This document shows positions 51,501 to 59,542 of a stretch of DNA of 64,000 bases, in pieces; position 1 is the stretch's first letter; every line of letters starts with the position of its first letter. Origin of the DNA: Diaminobutyricimonas sp. LJ205 (GTDB lineage: Bacteria > Actinomycetota > Actinomycetes > Actinomycetales > Microbacteriaceae); NCBI RefSeq assembly GCF_009755725.1, contig NZ_CP046619.1:558001-622000 (forward strand), read 5' to 3'. A program made the position numbers and the translations under genes. The notes beneath the pieces are model-generated. The model made no database searches. It was given only the letters and a program-made list of their open reading frames with translations, and was not told the DNA's origin.

Positions 51501-52090
51501 TGCTTCAACCCGTCCAGGGCGACGGCGATCACGTCGTCCGCGAGCCGGTCGGCGTCGTCTGGACCATTCGGGCGGTACCACTCGACGATCGAGTTGATCA
51601 TCCCGAACAGCAGCCGCTCGGCGACCCGGGCATCGATGTCGGTGCGCACCGAACCCTCGGCGCGGGCTTGCTCGAGCAGCCCGATGACTGCCTTGTCGAA
51701 CTCCCGCCGCCGGCGCAGCGCGTCCCGCTCGACAGCGGTGTTGCCACGGACCCGGAGCAGCAGCGTCACGTTCGGCAGGAACTGCACGAGCACGTGCACG
51801 GCCCGGCGCAGCACGTGCTCCAGGCGTTCCGTCGCGTCACCCTCGCGGGCCTGTGGTTCATCCAGTACCGCTTCGAGTGCTCGCAGCGCCTGGTCGAGTG
51901 CCCGCTCGAGGATCGTCTCCTTCGAGGCGAAGTGGTGGTAGATCGCCGACTTCGACAGCCGCAGCCGATCGGCGAGCGTGCCCATCGAGGTGGCGTCATA
52001 GCCGTACTCGTTGAACGCCTCGACGGCCACCGCGAGGATGCCATCCTGGTCGTATCCGGGACGCCCCCGCCGCACGCCGTTCTCCGCCAT
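51494..52090 (-). CDS. paaR: TetR-family regulator of phenylacetate genes
   Basis: A 198-residue TetR protein from ATG 52090. The helix-turn-helix (about 10-55) shows ILAVAVEAFNEYGYDATSMG and LRLSKSAIYHHFASKETIL; the rest is an all-helical ligand and dimer domain. PaaR proteins repress paa genes until phenylacetyl-CoA binds. An alternative start, GTG 52123, overlaps the paaI stop as GTGA and would add 11 residues. Three matching operator candidates (47727, 52109, 52613) tie it to the paa units. paaI and paaR appear to be co-transcribed, divergent from paaA. Confidence 0.85.
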   Translation of the reverse strand: MAENGVRRGRPGYDQDGILAVAVEAFNEYGYDATSMGTLADRLRLSKSAIYHHFASKETILERALDQALRALEAVLDEPQAREGDATERLEHVLRRAVHVLVQFLPNVTLLLRVRGNTAVERDALRRRREFDKAVIGLLEQARAEGSVRTDIDARVAERLLFGMINSIVEWYRPNGPDDADRLADDVIAVALDGLKHR

Positions 52091-52108
52091 TTGTCTCAGT
52101 CTGCCACG

Positions 52109-52122
52109 CGGTCGAACGGTCA
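52109..52122. promoter_or_regulatory. Candidate PaaR operator at the paaI-paaR junction
   Basis: On the minus strand TGACCGTTCGACCG: the left half TGACCG-TT-CG matches the operator at 47727, the right half is weaker. It lies 19 nt upstream of paaR ATG 52090 and overlaps the paaI stop, so it may mark autoregulation of an internal paaR promoter. Confidence 0.45.
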
Positions 52123-52539
52123 CTGCCCGGATGGCGCAGCGCGGTTGGTGCTGAAGCTGCGGCCGCGGACCTCAGCCACGACCTCGCCGGTCTCATCGGT
52201 CACCCGCACGTCGTACAGCCCGGTGCGTCCACTGAGCGCGCGGCGCATGGCGGTGGCGGTGAGGCGCTGCCCCACGGTCGTCGACTTCATGAAGGTGATG
52301 TCCGCCCCGACCGCGACGGTGACCTTCTCGTCTTCGTTGCAGGCGATCGCGAACGCCGTGTCGGCAAGCGCGAAGACCAGGCCGCCGTGGGTGATCTCGA
52401 AGCCGTTGGTCATGTCCTCACGGACCACCATCGACACGACCGCATAACCGGGCTCGTCCCGCTCGACGACCATGCCGAGGGCGGCCGAGGCGCGGTCGCG
52501 CTGCATCATCTCGCGGGTGATGCGGGTGGCATCCGTCAC
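52120..52539 (-). CDS. paaI: Hotdog-fold acyl-CoA thioesterase PaaI
   Basis: A 139-residue 4HBT-family thioesterase. GTG 52539 was chosen because GAGGAG lies 6 nt upstream and the resulting length is normal for PaaI. The core [20 protein letters not shown] carries the H-G-G and catalytic Asp, and [21 protein letters not shown] completes the hotdog. PaaI hydrolyses stalled hydroxyphenylacetyl-CoA or dead-end CoA esters. It reads away from paaA and its stop abuts paaR. Confidence 0.9.
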   Translation of the reverse strand: MTDATRITREMMQRDRASAALGMVVERDEPGYAVVSMVVREDMTNGFEITHGGLVFALADTAFAIACNEDEKVTVAVGADITFMKSTTVGQRLTATAMRRALSGRTGLYDVRVTDETGEVVAEVRGRSFSTNRAAPSGQ

Positions 52540-52580
52540 AGTCGTCTCCTCATCGAGCCGATCACCGCGTCCGGGCATCG

Positions 52581-52609
52581 TTGCCCAGTCGATGGCGCCA
52601 GCATATACT
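52581..52609 (+). promoter_or_regulatory. paaA promoter
   Basis: TTGCCC (52581-52586), a 17-nt spacer and TATACT (52604-52609). The start of transcription would fall inside the operator at 52613-52626. Confidence 0.7.
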
Positions 52610-52612
52610 AAC

Positions 52613-52626
52613 TGAATGGTCGGTCG
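52613..52626. promoter_or_regulatory. Candidate PaaR operator before paaA
   Basis: TGAATGGTCGGTCG agrees with the 47727 site at 11 of 14 positions and begins 4 nt after the -10 box, ideal for repression by blocking initiation. Confidence 0.65.
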
Positions 52627-52658
52627 GTAATGTCGGCCCGCAAACGCAGGAGTCAATG

Positions 52659-53594
52659 ATGATCTCGCCTGAGCAAGAACAATTCGATCGATTGATCGCC
52701 GAGGACGGCCGGATCGAGCCCCGGGACTGGATGCCCGAGCAATACCGCAAGACCCTCATCCGGCAGATGTCGCAGCACGCGCACTCCGAGATCATCGGCA
52801 TGCAGCCCGAGGCGAACTGGATCACCCGGGCCCCGAGCCTGAAGCGCAAGGCGATCCTGATGGCGAAAGTGCAGGACGAGGCCGGCCACGGGCTGTACCT
52901 GTACTCGGCGACGCAGACCCTGGGCATCACCCGCGACGAGATGATGGAGCAGCTCATCTCGGGCAAGGCGAGATACTCCTCGATCTTCAACTACCCGACG
53001 CCGACCTGGGCGGACATGGGCGCGATCGGCTGGCTCGTCGACGGCGCCGCAATCTGCAACCAGGTGCCGCTCTGCCGGTGCTCCTTCGGCCCCTACGGCC
53101 GGGCGATGGTGCGGATCTGCAAGGAGGAATCGTTCCACCAGCGGCAGGGATTCGAGATCCTGCTCGAACTGATGAACGGCACCGAGGCGCAACGGGAGAT
53201 GGCGCAGGATGCGGTGAACCGCTGGTACTGGCCGTCCCTGATGATGTTCGGCCCGCCCGACGACGATTCGCCCAACTCGGCGCAGTCGATGGCGTGGAAC
53301 ATCAAACGGTTCTCGAACGACGCGCTGCGGCAACGGTTCGTGTCGATGCTGGTGCCGCAGGCCGAGGTGCTCGGCGTGGTGCTCCCCGACCCGAAGCTGC
53401 GCTTCGATGAGCAGACCGGCCGGTACGAGATGAGCGAGATCGACTGGCACGAGTTCCATGAGGTGCTCGCCGGCCGCGGACCGTGCAACGCGCAACGGCT
53501 GCAGCGCCGCCGGACCGCCCACGAAGAGGGTGCGTGGGTGCGCGAAGCCGCCGCCGCGTACGCCAGACGACAGGAAGCACGGGGGGTGGCCTGA
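52659..53594 (+). CDS. paaA: Phenylacetyl-CoA epoxidase, catalytic subunit
   Basis: A 311-residue di-iron protein, alpha subunit of the ring-1,2-epoxidase. Close match to E. coli Paa[51 protein letters not shown] (E-x2-H iron ligands), [14 protein letters not shown] (second ligand set) and [17 protein letters not shown] 52659 was preferred to the adjacent ATG 52656 because AGGAG then has 6-nt spacing. The stop shares one base with the paaB start. Confidence 0.97.
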   Translation: MISPEQEQFDRLIAEDGRIEPRDWMPEQYRKTLIRQMSQHAHSEIIGMQPEANWITRAPSLKRKAILMAKVQDEAGHGLYLYSATQTLGITRDEMMEQLISGKARYSSIFNYPTPTWADMGAIGWLVDGAAICNQVPLCRCSFGPYGRAMVRICKEESFHQRQGFEILLELMNGTEAQREMAQDAVNRWYWPSLMMFGPPDDDSPNSAQSMAWNIKRFSNDALRQRFVSMLVPQAEVLGVVLPDPKLRFDEQTGRYEMSEIDWHEFHEVLAGRGPCNAQRLQRRRTAHEEGAWVREAAAAYARRQEARGVA

Positions 53595-53899
53595 TGCCGA
53601 CACCGGGGGAGTCCGCCGCCGAGCCGTGGCCGCTCTGGGAAGTGTTCGTCCGCGCCGGTCGTGGCCTCAGCCACGTGCATGTCGGTTCGCTGCACGCACC
53701 CGACGCCGACATGGCGGTGCGCAACGCCCGCGACGTGTACACCCGCCGCGGGGAAGGCGTGTCGATCTGGGTGGTGCCCGCCGCCGCGATCACCACCAGC
53801 GACCCCGACGCCAAGGGCGCGTTCTTCGAGAGCCCGGCTGGCAAGAACTACCGGCACGCCGCGTATTACGAGAAGTCCAAGGGGGTGAAGCACCTGTGA
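53594..53899 (+). CDS. paaB: Phenylacetyl-CoA epoxidase, subunit B
   Basis: A 101-residue small subunit, structural partner that bridges PaaA-PaaC heterodimers. WPLWEVFVRAGRGLSHVHVG, RNARDVYTRRGEGVSIWVV and the Asp-Pro-Asp region are typical. It overlaps paaA by 1 nt and paaC by 4 nt. Confidence 0.95.
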   Translation: MPTPGESAAEPWPLWEVFVRAGRGLSHVHVGSLHAPDADMAVRNARDVYTRRGEGVSIWVVPAAAITTSDPDAKGAFFESPAGKNYRHAAYYEKSKGVKHL

Positions 53900-54714
53900 G
53901 CGACCAGCACGGCGACGTCGAAGTCGATGCGCGCACCCTGGACGCCGAACTGGCCGGAGACCTCGGCCAGCAGGCGTCCCCGGATGTGGTCGAATACGCG
54001 CTCTGGCTCGGCGACGACGCGCTCATCCTCGCGCAGCAGCTCGGCGCCTGGATTTCGTACGCCCCCGAGCTGGAAGAGGATGTCGCGCTCGGCAACATCG
54101 CCCTCGACCTGATCGGCCACGCCCGCTCGCTGCTGCACTACGCCGGCACCGCCACCGGACGCAGCGAAGACGACCTCGCCTACTTCCGCGGCGAACCCGA
54201 ATTCCGCTCCGCCTGGCTGTTCGAGCAGCCGAACGGCGACTTCGCCCACACCATCGCCCGGCAACTGATTGCCGCGCACTACCTGTACGAGTTGTACCGC
54301 AGGCTCACGACATCCGCCGATCCCACCCTCGCCGCAATCGCCGCCAAGGCCGTGAAAGAGGTCGACTACCACCGCGACCACGCCACCCAGTGGACGCTCC
54401 GGCTCGCCCTCGGCACCGACGAGTCCCGCGGCCGGATGATCGTCGCCCTCGCCGACGTGTGGCCATACGTCGACGAGCTGTTTCAGGATGACCCGCTGAT
54501 CGACGCTCTCGCGGAGGTCGCCGTCCCGCCGTCGTCGCTGCGTGAGCCGTTCGACGAGATCGTGGTCGCCATCCTCACCGAAGCGGAACTCGAGGTCCCG
54601 GCCGGGCCGAGCTCCAGCGGGGGCGGTCGTCACGGGCGCCACTCCGAACACCTCGGCCGGCTGCTGGCCGAGATGCAGGTGCTGGCCCGTCAGCATCCGG
54701 GAGCGAAATGGTGA
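53896..54714 (+). CDS. paaC: Phenylacetyl-CoA epoxidase, structural subunit C
   Basis: A 272-residue ferritin-like protein, catalytically inactive paralogue of PaaA that stabilises it. YALWLGDDALILAQQLGAW, IALDLIGHARSLLHYAG, ANGDFAHTI-type loop (PNGDFAHTIARQ) and EVDYHRDHATQWTLRLALGT match the family. A Gly/Ser/His insertion (SSSGGGRHGRH) lies near residue 242. GTG start overlaps paaB (GTGA). Confidence 0.93.
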   Translation: MSDQHGDVEVDARTLDAELAGDLGQQASPDVVEYALWLGDDALILAQQLGAWISYAPELEEDVALGNIALDLIGHARSLLHYAGTATGRSEDDLAYFRGEPEFRSAWLFEQPNGDFAHTIARQLIAAHYLYELYRRLTTSADPTLAAIAAKAVKEVDYHRDHATQWTLRLALGTDESRGRMIVALADVWPYVDELFQDDPLIDALAEVAVPPSSLREPFDEIVVAILTEAELEVPAGPSSSGGGRHGRHSEHLGRLLAEMQVLARQHPGAKW

Positions 54715-55271
54715 CCGCGACCACTGGACTGACCAACACCGCGCTGACCAACACCGCGCTGACCCGCACGGCGTGGGACGTTGCCGCGACGGTGACTGAC
54801 CCGGAGATCCCGGTGATCTCGATCGCGGACCTGGGTGTGCTGCGATCGGTCGAAGTCACCGGTGAACACGTCGACGTGACCATCACCCCGACGTACAGCG
54901 GCTGCCCTGCGATGGACGCCATCCGAGCCGACGTCGAGGCGGCGCTCGCCGCGGCCGGGTTCGATGATGTCTCCGTGCGGCTCGTCCTCGCTCCGGCATG
55001 GACCACCGACTGGATCACTGACGAGGGCAAGCGCAAGCTGCACGAGTACGGCATCGCGCCGCCGACGGGACGTGCCGCGGCCGGTCTCGGCAAGCTCGAC
55101 CCGCGGGGGGAGCGCGACCGGCGGAGAGTCCGGCTCACCATGTCGGTGAAGTGCCCGCGCTGCGACTCGCTGCACACCCGCGAGCTCGCCCGGTTCGGCT
55201 CGACTTCGTGCAAGGCCCTCTACGAGTGCCTCGACTGCCTGGAGCCGTTCGACTACTTCAAGGTGCTCTGA
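54708..55271 (+). CDS. paaD: Phenylacetyl-CoA epoxidase assembly protein PaaD
   Basis: A 187-residue MIP18/DUF59-type protein with a C-terminal zinc-finger-like module, needed for maturation of the epoxidase cofactors. TDPEIPVISIADLGVLR, PTYSGCPAMDAI and AWTTDWIT mark the DUF59 part; CPRC, STSCKALYECLDC form the cysteine cluster. Two oddities: the N-terminus contains tandem five-residue repeats (LTNTA twice, then LTRTA), and residues about 125-133 (GLGKLDPRG) are encoded by a dispersed family A repeat. It overlaps paaC by 7 nt. Confidence 0.93.
   Translation: MVTATTGLTNTALTNTALTRTAWDVAATVTDPEIPVISIADLGVLRSVEVTGEHVDVTITPTYSGCPAMDAIRADVEAALAAAGFDDVSVRLVLAPAWTTDWITDEGKRKLHEYGIAPPTGRAAAGLGKLDPRGERDRRRVRLTMSVKCPRCDSLHTRELARFGSTSCKALYECLDCLEPFDYFKVL
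54729..54773. repeat. Tandem 15-bp repeat in the paaD N-terminus
   Basis: CTGACCAACACCGCG occurs twice in tandem, followed by the diverged CTGACCCGCACGGCG. It is in frame and encodes LTNTA-LTNTA-LTRTA. Confidence 0.8.
55081..55106. repeat. Family A repeat inside paaD
   Basis: CCGGTCTCGGCAAGCTCGAC CCGCGG matches half of the copy at 9601-9646 and is translated in the hinge before the cysteine-rich module. Confidence 0.7.
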
Positions 55272-55272
55272 C

Positions 55273-56361
55273 GTGGCCGAGAAACGCCGCGGCCGCTTTC
55301 ACACGCTCGAGGTGGCCGAGGTCAGGCGCCTCACCGCGGACAGCATCGAGGTCACCTTCGCGGTGCCGGAGCACCTGCACGGCGCCTACGACTACCTGCC
55401 CGGCCAGTTCGTCGCCCTGCGCGGCACCATCGACGGCCACGAACTGAGACGCAGCTACTCGATCTGCCGGCCACCAACACCCGGCAGCATCAGCGTCGCC
55501 ATCAAACGCGACATCGGCGGGCTGTTCTCCACCTGGGCGACCAATGAACTTCGTGCAGGTGACACCCTCGACGTGATGAGCCCGCAGGGCACCTTCACGC
55601 TCTCCGGCGAGGAACTCGATGGCCGGCACATCGTCGGCATCGCCGCCGGCTCAGGCATCACACCACTGATGGCCCTCGCGCACAGTGTGCTCGCGGCATC
55701 CGACACGTCCCGGTTCAGCCTGCTGTACACGAACCGGTCCTCGCTGGATGTGATGTTCCTCGACGACCTCGCCGAGCTCAAGGACCGTTACCCGTCCCGG
55801 CTGGCACTGCACCACGTGCTCTCCCGCGAGCAGCGCACCGCTCCGCTGCTGTCAGGACGGATCGACGAGGCGAAGCTGCGGCGGATCCTCGAGGTGTTGA
55901 TCCCGCCGACGAGTGTCGACGAGTGGTTCCTCTGCGGGCCATTCGAGCTGGTGCAGCTCTGCCGCGACGTGCTCGCCGAGCTCAACGTGCCGCGGGAACA
56001 CGTGCGCTTCGAGCTGTTCACCACGGGGGAGCCGGTGCCTAACCAGTCCCGTCCGGCGGTCATCCACGAGGGCGAGTCGACAATCAAGATTGACTTCACG
56101 CTCGACGGGCAGAGCTCCACCGTGCTGAGCGGCGTCGACGCGCACGAATCGGTGCTGACCGCCGCCCTGCGAGTGCGACCGGACGTGCCGTTCGCCTGCA
56201 CCGGTGGCGTCTGTGGCACGTGTCGCGCCAAGCTGGTCGAGGGCTCGGTGCAGATGACCGAGAACTACGCCCTTGAGCCGGATGAGCTTGACGCCGGTTA
56301 CATCCTGACTTGCCAGTCCCACCCGAAGACCCCGGCCGTGGTCGTCGACTACGACGGTTGA
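55273..56361 (+). CDS. paaE: Phenylacetyl-CoA epoxidase, reductase subunit
   Basis: A 362-residue ferredoxin-NADP reductase-like electron donor to PaaA. FAD binding is seen in RRSYSICRPP, NAD(P)H binding in IAAGSGITPLMAL and the WFLCGPFELV loop, and the C-terminal [2Fe-2S] domain has CTGGVCGTCRAK and a later Cys in ILTCQSHP. The GTG start lies 1 nt after the paaD stop. Last subunit of the paaABCDE block. Confidence 0.95.
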   Translation: MAEKRRGRFHTLEVAEVRRLTADSIEVTFAVPEHLHGAYDYLPGQFVALRGTIDGHELRRSYSICRPPTPGSISVAIKRDIGGLFSTWATNELRAGDTLDVMSPQGTFTLSGEELDGRHIVGIAAGSGITPLMALAHSVLAASDTSRFSLLYTNRSSLDVMFLDDLAELKDRYPSRLALHHVLSREQRTAPLLSGRIDEAKLRRILEVLIPPTSVDEWFLCGPFELVQLCRDVLAELNVPREHVRFELFTTGEPVPNQSRPAVIHEGESTIKIDFTLDGQSSTVLSGVDAHESVLTAALRVRPDVPFACTGGVCGTCRAKLVEGSVQMTENYALEPDELDAGYILTCQSHPKTPAVVVDYDG

Positions 56362-56394
56362 CGCGCACCAGTTCAGCACCAGGAAAGGACCGTA

Positions 56395-57168
56395 ATGATC
56401 GAGCTCGTCATCGACTCGGATGTCGCCGAAATCACCCTGAACGCCCCGGACAAGCTCAACGCGCTGAACGAGAGCGCTCTCGGCGGGCTCGACGAGGCTT
56501 ACCGCGAGGCCGAGGCGGCGGAAGTGCGCGCGCTCGTGCTGCGCGGTGAAGGGCGGGCGTTCAGTGCCGGCCGCGACATTTCCCGGGTCGATCCGGCCGA
56601 GGACAATGTGCTCGGCTACCTAGACGGGCTGGTCACCCCGCTGCTCGAGCGGATGAGCGCCTTTCCCGCGCCCACCTTCGCCGCTGCGCATGGCGCATGC
56701 CTGGGCGTTGGCCTCGGCCTGCTGATCGCCACCGACGTGGTTTATGTCGCCGACACCGCCAAGATCGGCTCGCCGTTCATGAACCTGGGCGCCACCCTCG
56801 ACTCGGGCGGGCACGCGCTGTTCTTCGAACGGCTGGGCGCGCACCGCACGCTCGACCTGATCTACTCGGGCGAGCTGATGAGCGGGACGGATGCCGTGAC
56901 CGCGGGCCTGTTCTCACGGGTGCTGCCCGCCGACGACGTGCTCGAGGCCACCCGTGCCGCCGCCAGGCGTGCCGCGGCCGGCCCGACGCAGGCGTTCGTG
57001 GCCAGCAAGAAACTGGTGAACACGCTGCGGGACAAGCGCATCGGACTCTGGCATGCGCTCGCCGAGGAGAATCGCGCGCAGGCCGCCCTGTGCGCCACGG
57101 ACGACTACCGGGAGGGCTTCGCCGCGTTCCAGCAGAAGCGCACGCCGCAGTTCACCGGGCGCGGCTGA
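56395..57168 (+). CDS. paaG: 1,2-Epoxyphenylacetyl-CoA isomerase (PaaG-like)
   Basis: A 257-residue crotonase-fold enzyme that converts the ring epoxide to the oxepin-CoA. Oxyanion-hole segments are FSAGRDISR and AHGACLGVGLGLLIATDV; the catalytic Asp is in GATLDSGGHAL, where hydratases carry Glu, matching PaaG. AAAGGA lies 5-6 nt before the ATG. It is 33 nt after paaE, so probably the last gene of the operon, converging on bkdC with an 8-nt gap. Confidence 0.85.
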   Translation: MIELVIDSDVAEITLNAPDKLNALNESALGGLDEAYREAEAAEVRALVLRGEGRAFSAGRDISRVDPAEDNVLGYLDGLVTPLLERMSAFPAPTFAAAHGACLGVGLGLLIATDVVYVADTAKIGSPFMNLGATLDSGGHALFFERLGAHRTLDLIYSGELMSGTDAVTAGLFSRVLPADDVLEATRAAARRAAAGPTQAFVASKKLVNTLRDKRIGLWHALAEENRAQAALCATDDYREGFAAFQQKRTPQFTGRG

Positions 57169-57176
57169 CAAGGGTG

Positions 57177-58520
57177 TTACAGCTTCAGAAGCAACCGTGA
57201 CGGGTTCTCGATCGCCGCAACCACCGCGCCGAGGAACCCTGACGCGTAGCCACCGTCGCAAACGCGATGGTCGAACGCGAGCGAGAGTTGCGCGATCCGG
57301 CGCACCCGGATCCTGCCGTTCACGACCCACGGACGCTCAATCACGCGGCCGAGCCCCAGGATCGCGACTTCGGGGTGGTTGATGATCGCAGCCGAGCCGT
57401 CGACGCCGAAGGTGCCGTAGTTGTTCAGCGTGAATGTCGAGCCGGTGAGTTCGGCCGGTTGTGCGGCTCCCGCGCGGGCGCGCTCGCCGAGTTCCCTCAG
57501 TCGCTGGTCCAGATCGGCGAGGCTCGCCTGCTCGGCGTGCCGGAGCACCGGCACCATCAGCCCGCGCGGGGTGTCGGTCGCGACGCCCAGGTTGACCCCT
57601 TCGAAGGTGGTCAGCCGGGAACTGTCGTCGCTCAGCCGGCTGGCCAGCACGGGGTAGTCGGCGAGGGCGAGCAGGGTGAACTTTGCCAGGAACGCGGTCA
57701 GTGACATCCGCTGTCCGTCGACCAGCAGGCGTTCGCGCAGCTTCCAGAGCCGGGTGACGTCGACGTCAACCCAGACCGTGGCTTCGGGGATTTCGGAGCG
57801 GCTGCGGGAGAACTTCTCGGCGGCAGTGCGGCGGAGCATGCCGAGTTGTTCGTCGGTGCGGACGCTGAGACCGGTGCGGTCGTCGACCGCTCCCTCCTCG
57901 TTGATCGATGCTTCGACCAGCTCAGCACGGCGGCTTGCCGAGATCTCGGCAGGCTCGATCAGCGGAGCGGCTTGGTGTGCCTGGGCGAGCACGTCCTGTC
58001 GGGTGATGACCCCGTCGGGCCCGGTCGGCTGCACGCGGTGCAGGTCGACGCCCTCATCGCGGGCCAGCTTGCGGACGATCGGTGAGATCACCGGCACCGG
58101 ACCGGTGTGCGGTGCGGGTGCGGTTGCAGTGCTCGAGGCGCTGGCCGTGACCGGAGCACTCGCACCGCTCGCTCCGAGCGGGGCACGCCTGCGCCGCCCA
58201 GTCGACGGCGACGTGCCGTACCCGATGAGCACGTTGCCCGACCCGCCGCGCACGGCCTCCGGATCCGCGGGCTTCGCCTCGCGGTTCGCCTCCTCGACTT
58301 CGATCAACGGGGCGCCGACGGCGAGGGTGTCCCCTTCCGCGCCGTGCAATGCGCCGATGGTGCCACCGAACGGGGAAGGCACCTCGACGATGCTCTTCGC
58401 GGTCTCCAGCTCGGCAACCGGCTGGTCGATCGTCACGGTGTCGCCGACCCCTACCAGCCAGCGGACCAGGGTCGCCTCGGTCAGGCCTTCGCCGAGGTCG
58501 GGCAGGGTGAACGTTTTCAC
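57177..58520 (-). CDS. bkdC: Branched-chain 2-oxoacid dehydrogenase E2 (dihydrolipoyl acyltransferase)
   Basis: A 447-residue E2. One lipoyl domain (1-75, lipoylated Lys42 in LETAKSIVEVP), a linker, a peripheral subunit-binding domain (SPIVRKLARDEGVDLHRV), and the acyltransferase domain ending in AFDHRVCDGGY with the catalytic His and Asp. It accepts the acyl group from E1 and passes it to CoA. The linker segment between the binding and catalytic domains (EPAEISASRRAELVEASI) is encoded by a dispersed repeat. GTG 58520 overlaps bkdB (GTGA). The E3 subunit is not in the window. Confidence 0.88.
   Translation of the reverse strand: MKTFTLPDLGEGLTEATLVRWLVGVGDTVTIDQPVAELETAKSIVEVPSPFGGTIGALHGAEGDTLAVGAPLIEVEEANREAKPADPEAVRGGSGNVLIGYGTSPSTGRRRRAPLGASGASAPVTASASSTATAPAPHTGPVPVISPIVRKLARDEGVDLHRVQPTGPDGVITRQDVLAQAHQAAPLIEPAEISASRRAELVEASINEEGAVDDRTGLSVRTDEQLGMLRRTAAEKFSRSRSEIPEATVWVDVDVTRLWKLRERLLVDGQRMSLTAFLAKFTLLALADYPVLASRLSDDSSRLTTFEGVNLGVATDTPRGLMVPVLRHAEQASLADLDQRLRELGERARAGAAQPAELTGSTFTLNNYGTFGVDGSAAIINHPEVAILGLGRVIERPWVVNGRIRVRRIAQLSLAFDHRVCDGGYASGFLGAVVAAIENPSRLLLKL
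57910..57966. repeat. Family A repeat inside bkdC
   Basis: GCTTCGACCAGCTCAGCACG followed by GCTTGCCGAGATCTCGGCAG and GCTCGATCAGCGG. The central CTTGCCGAGATCTCGGCAGG is an inverted repeat. It encodes the E2 linker. Confidence 0.75.
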
Positions 58521-59542
58521 TCGTCCTCCCACTGCAGCGAGTCGATCGCGTCGAGCACCCGGTCAAGGTCGGGCAGGAAGAAGTGCTCGAGCTTCGGCGG
58601 CGGGTACGGGATGTCGAAACCGGTCACCCGGCGCACCGGTGCTTCGAGATGGTGGAAGCAGTGCTCCGACACCCGTGCGGCGATCTCGGCCGAGAAGCTT
58701 GCGAAGCCCGGGGTCTCCGCCACCACCACCGCCCGGCCGGTGGAGCGAACGGCCGCGAACACGGTGTCGTCATCGAACGGCACGAGGCTGCGCAGGTCGA
58801 GTACCTGCACGTTCCGGCCGGCCTGGGCCGCGACATCCGCAGCCTCCAACGCGAGCGCGACCGACGGGCCGTAGCTGATCAGCGTGGCATCGGTTCCCTC
58901 GCGCACCACCTGTGCCTGCCCCAGTTTCGGCAGCGGCAGGCTGGTGTCGAGCGTGCCCTTTGACCAGTACAGCCGCTTCGGCTCCAGGAAGATCACCGGG
59001 TCGGGGGACTGGATGGCGGCGCGAAGCAGGCCGTAGGCGTCCTGCGGCGTGGACGGGCTGACCACGACCAGCCCCGGGGTGTGCGCGTAGTACGACTCGG
59101 AGGAGTCCGAGTGGTGCTCGACACCGCCGATGCCGCCGCCGTACGGAATGCGGATGACCATCGGCAACCGCACCCGGCCGCGGGTGCGGTTGCCGGTCTT
59201 GGCCACGTGGCTGGTGATCTGCTCGAACGCGGGGTAGGCGAACGCGTCGAACTGCATCTCAACCACGGGCCGCAACCCGTTCATGGCCATGCCCACCGCG
59301 GTGCCCACGATCGCCGACTCGGCGAGCGGGGTGTCGAAACAGCGGGCTTCACCGAACCGGGCTGTCAGCCCGTCGGTGATGCGGAACACTCCGCCGAGCG
59401 GGCCGACATCCTCGCCGAACACCAGGACCGACTCGTCAGCCTCAAGGGCGTCGGCGAGGGCCCGGTTCAGTGCCTGCGCCATGGTCACCGTCTGCGCAGT
59501 GTCGGGGGTGTCGTGCGACAGGGGAGCCGGGGCGTGCGTCAT
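58517..59542 (-). CDS. bkdB: Branched-chain 2-oxoacid dehydrogenase E1 beta subunit
   Basis: A 341-residue transketolase-like subunit. ADESVLVFGEDVGPLGGVF, PLAESAIVGTAVGMAM and MQFDAFAYPAFEQI form the ThDP-facing N-terminal half; the transketolase C-terminal half (about 210-330) begins DATLISYGPSVALAL. It works with E1 alpha to decarboxylate 2-oxo acids. Coupled to bkdA and bkdC by 4-nt overlaps. Confidence 0.9.
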   Translation of the reverse strand: MTHAPAPLSHDTPDTAQTVTMAQALNRALADALEADESVLVFGEDVGPLGGVFRITDGLTARFGEARCFDTPLAESAIVGTAVGMAMNGLRPVVEMQFDAFAYPAFEQITSHVAKTGNRTRGRVRLPMVIRIPYGGGIGGVEHHSDSSESYYAHTPGLVVVSPSTPQDAYGLLRAAIQSPDPVIFLEPKRLYWSKGTLDTSLPLPKLGQAQVVREGTDATLISYGPSVALALEAADVAAQAGRNVQVLDLRSLVPFDDDTVFAAVRSTGRAVVVAETPGFASFSAEIAARVSEHCFHHLEAPVRRVTGFDIPYPPPKLEHFFLPDLDRVLDAIDSLQWEDE

